Origin: Candidatus Peribacteria bacterium
GTDB lineage: Bacteria > Patescibacteriota > Gracilibacteria > UBA1369 > LOWO2-01-FULL-3
DNA: 5,018 nucleotides
Direction of reading: 5' to 3'
Assembly: GCA_943359415.1 (NCBI GenBank)
Contig: CALRHQ010000064.1
Location: 1-5,018 of the forward strand
In this document: positions 1 through 5,018 of the stretch, piece by piece
How the letters are laid out: each line of letters opens with the position of its first letter
Position numbering within the stretch: the stretch's first letter is position 1
Position numbers and translations under genes: made by a program
Notes under the pieces: generated by a model
The model's input: the letters and a program-made list of their open reading frames with translations, nothing else
What the model was told of the DNA's origin: nothing
Database searches by the model: none

Positions 1-1019
1 TCGCAAAGATATATGGTTTCGTCGGGAACAACCCAAAAACCGCATTCTACTGCCGAAGTAAGTATCACATGAGGAAAAAATTTCTTGAAGGAAATATCCC
101 CTCTCCAAAATTTAAACTTTGCAAAAATTACGAAGATGTAGAAAAAGCCATCCAAGAAATAAAAGTTCCATGCGTTTTAAAACCGGTAGGATGGCATTCA
201 AGTTTCGGGACATTCATGATCAGAGATTCTGAAGATTTAAAACAACTAGAATCAAATTACAAAACATCAATTGAATTCTTATTAAAAGAAATAAAAGAAA
301 TTTGTGCTTATGAAAAAGAAGATCTAGATCTGATCGGAATTAACGATGAAGTGAACATGGCCACAGATTATTTGGTTGAAGAATTCATGGATGGACAAGA
401 AATAAGTGTAGATGCAATGACTCAAAACGGCAAAACAACAATACTAGGCGTCGCACAACAAGTAAGAATGGCTCCACCATATTTCGTACAATTAGCGGAA
501 AAAATACCGTATGTTTGCGACGCAAAAAGATCAGAAAAAATCAAAGAACTTATCGAGAACACAATCGCAGCGATGGGCATAAAAAATTCAGCCACACACA
601 CAGAAATAATTTTCACTAAAGAAGGCCCTAAAATCGTAGAAATAGCATGCAGAAGCGGCGCAGACAACATCCATGACGCCATCTATAACGTCACAGGCTA
701 CAGCACTTTATACGAGAATGCGATGATAGCATTGGGAATAGAAAGACATTACAAAGTAGAAACAAAATGTCATACAGCGATGCAATATATCTTACCTGCA
801 AAAGAAGGTATTTTATCAAAATTCGAAATTCCAAAAGAAGTGTCAGAAAATCCAGACGTATTAGAAATAAAAACAATAACAAAAGAAGGATCAAAAGTCG
901 CTCCACCTCCGCAAAATTTCGATTACATAGGATATGTATTGGTTAAAGGTAATACACCTGAAAAAGCTGAACAAAATTTACAAAATGCACTAAAGAAAAT
1001 ATCCATTCAAATCGACTAA
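1..1019 (+). CDS. ATP-grasp amino-acid ligase-like protein, paralogue A (5' end outside window)
   Basis: Probable ATP-dependent carboxylate-amine ligase (ATP-grasp_4 / L-amino acid ligase type), which would activate a carboxylate as acyl phosphate and couple it to an amine in the cytoplasm. The frame is open from base 3 to the TAA at 1017-1019 (338 visible residues). The residues before the ATG at 69 (AKIYGFVGN, then FYCRSKYHM) align with residues 92-114 of the gene at 2307, so that ATG is internal and about 90 N-terminal residues lie off the window. Visible motifs, counted from base 3: KPVGWHSSFGT (Lys60), YLVEEFMDGQEIS, THTEI (Glu201) and VEIACR (Glu213, Arg217), then an LAL_C2-like C-terminal domain containing FDYIGYVLVKG. 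Compared with its paralogue, a loop Gly is Trp64 and two Gly after the metal site are Ala215 and Ala220. It may therefore have altered activity or substrate. The family call is firm; the substrate is unknown. Confidence 0.88.
   Translation, partial: AKIYGFVGNNPKTAFYCRSKYHMRKKFLEGNIPSPKFKLCKNYEDVEKAIQEIKVPCVLKPVGWHSSFGTFMIRDSEDLKQLESNYKTSIEFLLKEIKEICAYEKEDLDLIGINDEVNMATDYLVEEFMDGQEISVDAMTQNGKTTILGVAQQVRMAPPYFVQLAEKIPYVCDAKRSEKIKELIENTIAAMGIKNSATHTEIIFTKEGPKIVEIACRSGADNIHDAIYNVTGYSTLYENAMIALGIERHYKVETKCHTAMQYILPAKEGILSKFEIPKEVSENPDVLEIKTITKEGSKVAPPPQNFDYIGYVLVKGNTPEKAEQNLQNALKKISIQID
42..136 (+). repeat. Direct repeat copy 1 (paralogue A), partner at 2619-2713
   Basis: This 95-nt stretch of gene 1 matches 2619-2713 in gene 3 without gaps, with about 19 differences counted by eye (about 80% identity). 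Within it, 105-136 differs from 2682-2713 at one base only. It encodes the linker into the ATP-grasp core (CRSKYHMRK, then PKFKLCKNYE). Confidence 0.75.
362..383 (+). repeat. 22-nt exact direct repeat, partner at 2945-2966
   Basis: Identical over 22 nt between genes 1 and 3, spanning the codons for TDYLVEE in the ATP-grasp hinge strand. Leu and Val codons are the same although alternatives exist. Confidence 0.75.
582..610 (+). repeat. 29-nt direct repeat with one mismatch, partner at 3165-3193
   Basis: Covers the codons for KNSATHTEI, which include the first metal-binding Glu. The only difference is the third base of the second Thr codon of THT (602 against 3185). Confidence 0.75.
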
Positions 1020-1020
1020 A

Positions 1021-2331
1021 ATGAAAATCGCAGGATATGAACATTTAGAACTTTTATTATCTAGCAAAAAAAACAAATATTACCAAATATCCTTTGCGGA
1101 TAGCCCTGCGTACAATTTCATAAAAGCAAATATTCCACCGAAAAATCTTATTACTCTCAAAAGCGACGGAAAATTAAAATCATTATATTTGGACGAGAAT
1201 AAAATATTACAAAAAACAGACGTAGTAGATAAATTAAATGTAAAAAATATAAAAGCATTTGCTCCAATAGATTCTTCGTCGACATACAAAGAAAAATTGG
1301 CTAAGGATAAAGGTCTAACCATCATAGCTCAACCATGGAAAACACAGAAAAAATTCGAAAATAAAATATTTTTCGAGAAATTATTGACGAAAAATGATTT
1401 ACCAAAACCAAAAGGTTGGATTTTAAAATCAGCAAAAGATATAGAATTGATAAACAAATTTCCAGCAGTTCTTCAATCACCAAACAGTTCAGGCTCAAGA
1501 GGAACATTCTTTTTGAACAATAAAAAAGAAATAGAAAAAACTATAGAATCAGAAAAATTGAAATTCCCATTGTTATGTAGAGAATTCATAAATGGCTTAC
1601 CTTTGGGAATAACCATACTCATAGGCAAAAAAGAAATAATACTTTCAGCCCTTAGATTACAAATGTATTTTACAAAGAAAGATGGAACAAGTGTCTATTA
1701 TGGGACACAATGGATCAAAGAATCTGATCTTTCAAAAGAAGTAATTAAAAAAATAGAAACCAATATTTTGAAAATAGGAGAAATCTTAATCTCACAAAAA
1801 TTTCACGGAATTGCAAATTTCGATTTCATGATAAAAGACAAAGAAATATTTTTCATAGAATGTAATCCAAGACTTGTAGGACCAAGTCCACAAATGTCCA
1901 ACACGAAAGAACTTTTACATGATTTAGATTTCTCAGAAGAATTCATCAATGCATCTACAAACAAGAAACTTAGCTCACACAAGCCATCTATTCCAGATAC
2001 AAAATTCAAAGGTTGCACGGTAGATTTGGATTCACTAAAATCACAATTGCAAAACATTAGAGTAAAAGAATTACCAAAAATCGGATATTACAAAATCGAA
2101 AAAAACAAACTTGAATACGTTTCCGAAAAAATTAATGATTACAACAAAGCAAATCTAATATTATTAAAACATTCATTACTACCAAACGAAAAAATAAATA
2201 AAAATTCACTATTAGGCTTCGCATTCACAAATGAACAGATGTCAGAAATACACGGAAATACATACAAAATAACAAAAAACGGAGAAAAAACACTTAACGC
2301 ATTACAATGGATACTGGGGAAAAAATATTAA
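1021..2331 (+). CDS. Divergent ATP-grasp ligase, middle gene of the triplet
   Basis: Complete 436-residue protein. Residues 1 to about 105 would form a pre-ATP-grasp domain and about 110-300 the ATP-grasp core; 300-436 is a Lys-rich C-terminal region I do not recognise. Core evidence: a glycine/serine loop SSGSRGT (156-162), CREFINGLPLGI (186-197) in the hinge-strand position, and NFDFM (Asp268) followed by FFIECNPRL (Glu280, Asn282, Arg284), the classic Mg-binding signature. At the strand where ATP-grasp enzymes usually have a Lys contacting ATP phosphate (as in KPVGG of gene 3), this protein reads AVLQSPNSSG, so Gln152 replaces Lys. It has little obvious similarity to its two neighbours beyond the fold. 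The ATG lies 1 nt after the upstream stop, with no SD, which implies cotranscription and probably translational coupling. A peptide or amino-acid ligase role is likely; the substrate is unknown, and reduced or altered ATP use is possible. Confidence 0.85.
   Translation: MKIAGYEHLELLLSSKKNKYYQISFADSPAYNFIKANIPPKNLITLKSDGKLKSLYLDENKILQKTDVVDKLNVKNIKAFAPIDSSSTYKEKLAKDKGLTIIAQPWKTQKKFENKIFFEKLLTKNDLPKPKGWILKSAKDIELINKFPAVLQSPNSSGSRGTFFLNNKKEIEKTIESEKLKFPLLCREFINGLPLGITILIGKKEIILSALRLQMYFTKKDGTSVYYGTQWIKESDLSKEVIKKIETNILKIGEILISQKFHGIANFDFMIKDKEIFFIECNPRLVGPSPQMSNTKELLHDLDFSEEFINASTNKKLSSHKPSIPDTKFKGCTVDLDSLKSQLQNIRVKELPKIGYYKIEKNKLEYVSEKINDYNKANLILLKHSLLPNEKINKNSLLGFAFTNEQMSEIHGNTYKITKNGEKTLNALQWILGKKY
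2307..2331 (+). other. 25-nt gene overlap, probable translational coupling
   Basis: The start codon of the third ATP-grasp gene lies eight codons before the TAA of the second, in a different frame. There is no SD-like sequence at normal spacing; the nearest purine run (2281-2290) begins 26 nt upstream of the ATG and ends 16 nt before it. Translation of the downstream gene most likely depends on ribosomes finishing the upstream one. Confidence 0.55.
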
Positions 2332-3602
2332 TTGTCACAGGCTCGGATTATACAGACGCGGTATATAAAGCTTTTAACGACGTAAAAGAACTAGGCCACA
2401 AAGTATATCTTTTAAGTGACGGATCTTTCGAACCAAGACCTGGAGTTTTCGAAAAACATTTTTCATACGACCTACGAAAGACCAAAGAGGTCTTAGACTA
2501 CATGACAAACCAGCCTGAAAAATTTGATGCAGTAACAATAAAAACTTCAGAATGGCTCACTCCACTAGTCGCACTTTTAGCAAAACAATACGGATGTATA
2601 GGAAACGAACCAATCGTCGCATTCAACTGTCGAAGTAAATATCACATGAGAAAAGAACTCGAAAAAGGAAACGTTCCAATCCCAAAATTCAAACTTTGCA
2701 AAAATTACGAAGAGTTGGTCGAGGGCATAAGAGAGATCAAAACTCCATGTGTAGCAAAACCTGTAGGAGGAAATGCAAGTTATGGGACATTCATGATTAG
2801 AGATGAAAAAGATTTAGAAAATCTAAAAGAAAATTACGAGAATTCAATAAAATTTCTAAAAGAAAAAGCAATAGACGGAGATGTTTTTGCCTTTAAAAAA
2901 GAGGAAATGGATCTAATTGGCGTAGATGATCACGTAGATATGATCACAGATTATTTGGTTGAAGAATACATGGACGGACATGAAATAAGCATAGATTCAC
3001 TAATACAAAATGGGAAAGTAACAATGATGGGAGTTGAGGATCAAATAAGAATGACTTATCCATATTTCATGCAATTGGCGGCAAGATTGCCATACATCTA
3101 CGAAGAAGGAGAAAAAGATGTGATACAAAAACTTTTAGAAGACACAATGAAGGCCATGAACATCAAAAATTCAGCCACACACACTGAAATAATGTTTACA
3201 TCACAAGGTCCAAAAATCGTAGAGCTAGGCTGTAGAATCGGGGGAGATGACCTACATGAGACAATTCTCGAAGTAACAGGCTACAACTTAATGTACGAAT
3301 CAATGATGATAGCGCTTGGAATTCATCGAGAATATGATGTACAAACAAAATGTCACACAATGACAACAGTAATCATGCCTGAAAAAACAGGAACAATAAA
3401 ATCAATAAATATTCCGGAAGAATTAAAGAATAATAAAAATATTTTCAATATCGATACAATCGTAAGTGTAGGCGATAAAATCGGGACTCCACCGGAAAGA
3501 TTCGATTATATAGGTTACATCTCAGGAAAAGGAACAACTCCGGAAGAAGCAGAAAAAAACATGAACAAAGGTATTAAACTTCTGAAAATCACAATCGAAT
3601 AA
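2307..3602 (+). CDS. ATP-grasp amino-acid ligase-like protein, paralogue A'
   Basis: Complete 431-residue protein with the layout of L-amino acid ligases. Residues 5-100 form a Rossmann-like pre-ATP-grasp domain starting KILIVTGSDYTDAVYKAF. The ATP-grasp core runs from about 110 to 340, with CVAKPVGGNASYGT (Lys151, glycine loop), DYLVEEYMDGHEIS (hinge Glu219/Glu220), THTEI (Glu294) and VELGCRIGGDD (Glu306, Arg310). A LAL_C2-like C-terminal domain covers 348-431 (CHTMTTVIMPEKTG, FDYIGYISGKGTTPEEAE). The usual Asn two residues after the second metal Glu is Gly308, a replacement I recall as common in this subfamily. It would join a carboxylate to an amine using ATP; the substrate is not evident. 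The ATG at 2307 lies inside the upstream gene (25-nt overlap) and has no SD. No later ATG, GTG or TTG precedes the conserved N-terminal strand, so I keep this start. It is roughly 55-60% identical by eye to gene 1. Confidence 0.9.
   Translation: MDTGEKILIVTGSDYTDAVYKAFNDVKELGHKVYLLSDGSFEPRPGVFEKHFSYDLRKTKEVLDYMTNQPEKFDAVTIKTSEWLTPLVALLAKQYGCIGNEPIVAFNCRSKYHMRKELEKGNVPIPKFKLCKNYEELVEGIREIKTPCVAKPVGGNASYGTFMIRDEKDLENLKENYENSIKFLKEKAIDGDVFAFKKEEMDLIGVDDHVDMITDYLVEEYMDGHEISIDSLIQNGKVTMMGVEDQIRMTYPYFMQLAARLPYIYEEGEKDVIQKLLEDTMKAMNIKNSATHTEIMFTSQGPKIVELGCRIGGDDLHETILEVTGYNLMYESMMIALGIHREYDVQTKCHTMTTVIMPEKTGTIKSINIPEELKNNKNIFNIDTIVSVGDKIGTPPERFDYIGYISGKGTTPEEAEKNMNKGIKLLKITIE
2619..2713 (+). repeat. 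Direct repeat copy 2 (paralogue A'), partner at 42-136
   Basis: Second copy of the paralogue repeat. The near-identity includes synonymous positions, for example the same codons for KLCKNYE, which indicates a fairly recent duplication or gene conversion. Confidence 0.75.
2945..2966 (+). repeat. 22-nt exact direct repeat, partner at 362-383
   Basis: Copy in gene 3 of the identical patch encoding the hinge strand. The offset to gene 1 is 2583 here against 2577 earlier, reflecting a two-codon length difference between the paralogues just upstream. Confidence 0.75.
3165..3193 (+). repeat. 29-nt direct repeat with one mismatch, partner at 582-610
   Basis: Gene 3 copy of the patch encoding KNSATHTEI. 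Functional constraint explains the protein identity, but not the shared synonymous bases. Confidence 0.75.
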
Positions 3603-3605
3603 AAA

Positions 3606-4526
3606 CTAATTTACAAAAATAAATTGAGTGATTGTTTTAAACAATTTTTCTTTATAGGAACCTTCATCACTTTGAGAAAAATCCATCAGTTTTGAGCCTG
3701 CAGAAAGCGCATCCTGCATGTCTAGCATCGTCAAATAATGTCCAATACCTGGGCATTTTTTTGTATCATTTCCACAAAGCAAAGTCAGATAAATATCTTT
3801 AAAAATAAAATTCAAATCCACTCCAACAATTTCACCGGCAACCTTCACAGAAATCATTCTACTTCTATATGTTTCACCATTTTGCCATTTTTCGACAATA
3901 CGGTTAAAGGTCTTCACAAAGCGCTCATCCTTGAGGGGTGAATCATCAAATTTATCAGTATTGAATTTCACAAGTTCACCAAAATCATCAACATTATCAA
4001 AAACAATTTCAGGATTCAAAGACTCAATCCTTTTTTTATCTCTACGCAAATTTTCACGAAGTTTTTTAGGCAAAGTCATAAAAAAATCATCAACAGAATG
4101 TATGCCATCCATACTCAAAACTTGTTTTGGAAGAGTTTTCGCAAGTCGCTTATCCCCTACTAAAAAAGCACACGCACTCTCTTTCAAATTATTTAAAACA
4201 GTAGATTTCGGACAAACATCAATCAAAGATTTTAAATATTTTTCATCTTTAACCCAAAAAGAAGTTTCCTCCTGCCAATCAAAATCATCACCAATATCTC
4301 CAAACCAAAAATACTTATTTTTATCACTAATATACCAAAGAGGGAGCAAGCCAACATTTTGATTATTCTCTACTAGAAGGACAAAATAAGGATTATATTT
4401 ATAAAATTCCCAAAACGAAACACGAAAATCCCATTCATCAAAAATCGACAAATGTGGAGAAAATTCTTCCCACAATTTTTCACATTCACCTGTATTTTCA
4501 ACAAAAATTGCATTCATCATTCCCAT
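3606..4526 (-). CDS. FemAB/BioF2-like GNAT acyltransferase (Acetyltransf_6 type)
   Basis: A 306-residue cytoplasmic protein without signal peptide or membrane segment. The C-terminal half has the hallmarks of the BioF2-like/FemAB GNAT domain: FFMTLPKKLRENLRRDKKRI (148-167) and CPGIGHYLTMLDMQDAL (258-274), then KLMDFSQSDEGSYKEKLF (279-296), where the Gly-x-x-x-Tyr-Lys ending is typical. The N-terminal half (WEEFSPHLSIFDEWDF, then FVLLVENNQNVGLLPLW) matches the partner lobe of these two-lobed enzymes. Known relatives transfer aminoacyl groups from tRNA (Fem ligases) or acyl groups onto amines and polysaccharides; the donor here is unknown. An in-frame TAA lies two codons upstream, so the start is the ATG at 4526 or the nearby ATGs at 4520 and 4517. 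The gene converges on the ATP-grasp triplet and diverges from the decarboxylase gene. Its third codon positions are T-rich, unlike the A/C-rich + strand genes. A pathway link with its neighbours is inferred from position only. Confidence 0.8.
   Translation of the reverse strand: MGMMNAIFVENTGECEKLWEEFSPHLSIFDEWDFRVSFWEFYKYNPYFVLLVENNQNVGLLPLWYISDKNKYFWFGDIGDDFDWQEETSFWVKDEKYLKSLIDVCPKSTVLNNLKESACAFLVGDKRLAKTLPKQVLSMDGIHSVDDFFMTLPKKLRENLRRDKKRIESLNPEIVFDNVDDFGELVKFNTDKFDDSPLKDERFVKTFNRIVEKWQNGETYRSRMISVKVAGEIVGVDLNFIFKDIYLTLLCGNDTKKCPGIGHYLTMLDMQDALSAGSKLMDFSQSDEGSYKEKLFKTITQFIFVN
3631..3649 (+). terminator. Weak possible terminator for the ATP-grasp operon
   Basis: A perfect 7-bp inverted repeat with a single central base (3631-3645; ATTGTTT and AAACAAT) is followed by T at 3645-3649. 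It lies 29 nt after the stop of gene 3, inside the last codons of the convergent acyltransferase gene. The stem is nearly all A/T with one G-C pair, so a stable hairpin is doubtful. It is the only candidate in the 3-bp junction region. Confidence 0.25.
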
Positions 4527-4536
4527 ACATTATAGT
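4508..4536 (+). promoter_or_regulatory. Possible promoter of the decarboxylase gene
   Basis: A TATAGT -10-like box at 4531-4536 (5 of 6 to consensus) lies 17 bp after TTGCAT at 4508-4513 (3 of 6 to the -35 consensus), which would start RNA near 4543 and leave a leader of about 20 nt without SD. The -35 falls inside the start of the divergent acyltransferase gene. If the host were archaeal, the same T/A-rich block at 4530-4537 would sit about where a TATA box for a nearly leaderless mRNA is expected. Confidence 0.35.
4529..4534 (-). promoter_or_regulatory. Possible -10 box of the acyltransferase gene
   Basis: The minus strand reads TATAAT here, a perfect -10 consensus, but with no good -35 (TTTCTA at 17-bp spacing, 3 of 6). 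RNA would start near 4520-4523, downstream of the ATG at 4526, making the ATGs at 4520 or 4517 the usable, nearly leaderless starts. It may be chance in an A/T-rich gap. Confidence 0.25.
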
Positions 4537-4545
4537 ATTCCTATA
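4531..4545. repeat. Small inverted repeat in the divergent promoter gap
   Basis: TATAG (4531-4535) and CTATA (4541-4545) form a perfect 5-bp inverted repeat around 5 nt, in the middle of the 37-bp gap between the divergent genes and overlapping both putative -10 boxes. It could be an operator, but arms this short in A/T-rich DNA are easily due to chance. Confidence 0.2.
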
Positions 4546-4563
4546 CCTCAATAGAAATCAAAA

Positions 4564-5018
4564 ATGACAATATCCAGAGAAAAAATCAGCAAAAAAATAG
4601 TTCAGAACACTTCTCTAAAAAAACCTAATAAAAATATAGAAACATTTTCAAATTTCAAACCAAGATTTCAAAAAATTAAAATCTTACAAGCAAAGTTTCT
4701 CGATATAGCAAACAAAATCGGAACACCACTTTATATATACGACAAAGAAGAAGTACAAAAAAACGTACAAACTTTCAAAAATGCATTCAAAAAAGAAGGC
4801 CTGAATATAAATATATTTTATGCAACAAAGAGCAACTATTATTCCGGAATTTTAAAAACCGTCGTACAGGAACATGAAGGCTTAGACGTCTCCAGTCAGA
4901 GAGAACTCAAGCTAGCGATAGAAGCAGGCACAGAAAAAATAATCTATACAGGACCTGGAAAAACTGAAAAAGATTTCGAATTAATTTTAAAGTATAACAA
5001 TAAAATTACAGTAAATTT
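4564..5018 (+). CDS. PLP-dependent amino-acid decarboxylase, diaminopimelate/ornithine decarboxylase family (3' end outside window)
   Basis: The frame is open from the ATG at 4564 to the right edge (151 full codons visible), so only the N-terminal third or so of a roughly 400-residue family is seen. The start is fixed: an in-frame TAG lies at 4552-4554 and no alternative start occurs in the next 50 codons. The family signature is clear: KIGTPLYIYD (51-60), then FYATKSNYYSGIL (85-97) with the PLP Schiff-base lysine at Lys89, GLDVSSQRELKLAIEAG (106-122) and YTGPGKTEKDFE (128-139). This is the start of the alanine-racemase-like barrel of fold-type III decarboxylases such as LysA. The GTPLYIYD motif sits at about residue 53, some 25 residues later than usual, behind a Lys/Asn-rich lead of unknown role. 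It could be LysA of lysine synthesis or a pathway-specific enzyme like BtrK. The visible part cannot decide, so I give no gene symbol. Confidence 0.87.
   Translation, partial: MTISREKISKKIVQNTSLKKPNKNIETFSNFKPRFQKIKILQAKFLDIANKIGTPLYIYDKEEVQKNVQTFKNAFKKEGLNINIFYATKSNYYSGILKTVVQEHEGLDVSSQRELKLAIEAGTEKIIYTGPGKTEKDFELILKYNNKITVN

Noticed and set aside
422..906. Minus-strand open frames at 422-682 and 691-906, with hydrophobic Leu/Ile-rich products resembling membrane peptides
   Set aside because: The hydrophobicity is the complement of Lys/Glu codons in the real + strand ATP-grasp gene, and the paralogue's conserved protein confirms the + strand reading.
1080..2057. Minus-strand open frames at 1080-1325, 1322-1507 and 1803-2057
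   Set aside because: They are shadows of the middle ATP-grasp gene, which has motif support across this span.
42..3193. CRISPR or mobile-element interpretation of the direct repeats
   Set aside because: The repeats are collinear, in frame and spaced as in two paralogous genes. There are no regular spacers, terminal inverted repeats or transposase.
3738..4362. Plus-strand open frames at 3738-3941 and 3931-4362 (67 and 143 codons)
   Set aside because: They lie antisense within the acyltransferase gene, whose minus-strand protein has clear GNAT motifs over the same bases. Their Ser/Lys/Phe-rich products show no motif and no promoter.
1..5018. Recoded genetic code (TGA as Gly or Trp) as in some low-GC uncultured bacteria
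   Set aside because: All genes read through without any in-frame TGA and use TGG for Trp.
1..5018. tRNA, rRNA or riboswitch in the window
   Set aside because: Nearly all bases are coding, and the only gap longer than a few bases is 37 bp, too short for such elements. I saw no tRNA-like cloverleaf motifs.
4564..5018. Firm naming of the decarboxylase as lysA
   Set aside because: Only the first 151 residues are visible. The specificity residues in the C-terminal part are missing, and the neighbours are not lysine-pathway genes.

Overview
The window comes from a low-GC genome (about one third GC by eye) that uses the standard genetic code: no gene needs TGA read as an amino acid, and the four visible stops are TAA, TAA, TAA and TAG. 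Arg is mostly AGA and ATA is common for Ile. None of the four visible starts has a convincing Shine-Dalgarno sequence. This fits an uncultured low-GC bacterium with weak SD use, and a small-genome archaeon cannot be excluded. No ribosomal or other marker gene is present, so I do not assign a taxon.

Bases 1-3602 (+ strand) hold three consecutive ATP-grasp ligase genes packed as one transcription unit. The first is cut by the window's left edge; its frame is open to base 1, so the ATG at 69 is internal. The second follows after 1 nt and is a divergent ATP-grasp protein. The third overlaps the end of the second by 25 nt and is a close paralogue of the first, giving an A-B-A' layout. Gene 3 looks like a complete amino-acid-ligase-type enzyme (pre-ATP-grasp domain, ATP-grasp core, LAL_C2-like C-terminal domain). 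Genes 1 and 2 each carry substitutions in the nucleotide-binding loop.

Bases 3606-4526 (- strand) encode a FemAB/BioF2-like GNAT acyltransferase that converges on gene 3 with a 3-bp gap. A 37-bp gap (4527-4563) separates it from a divergent + strand gene (4564 to the right edge). That gene is the N-terminal part of a fold-type III PLP-dependent decarboxylase of the diaminopimelate/ornithine decarboxylase family, including the PLP lysine.

Together, three carboxylate-amine ligases, an acyltransferase of the aminoacyl/N-acyl type and an amino-acid decarboxylase suggest a small pathway that builds and modifies a peptide or amino-acid conjugate. ATP-grasp ligases paired with LysA-like decarboxylases are known from butirosin side-chain assembly (BtrJ/BtrK). 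The product here is unknown, and no carrier protein or transporter lies in the window. The pathway is an inference from gene neighbourhood; the family assignments are read from sequence motifs.
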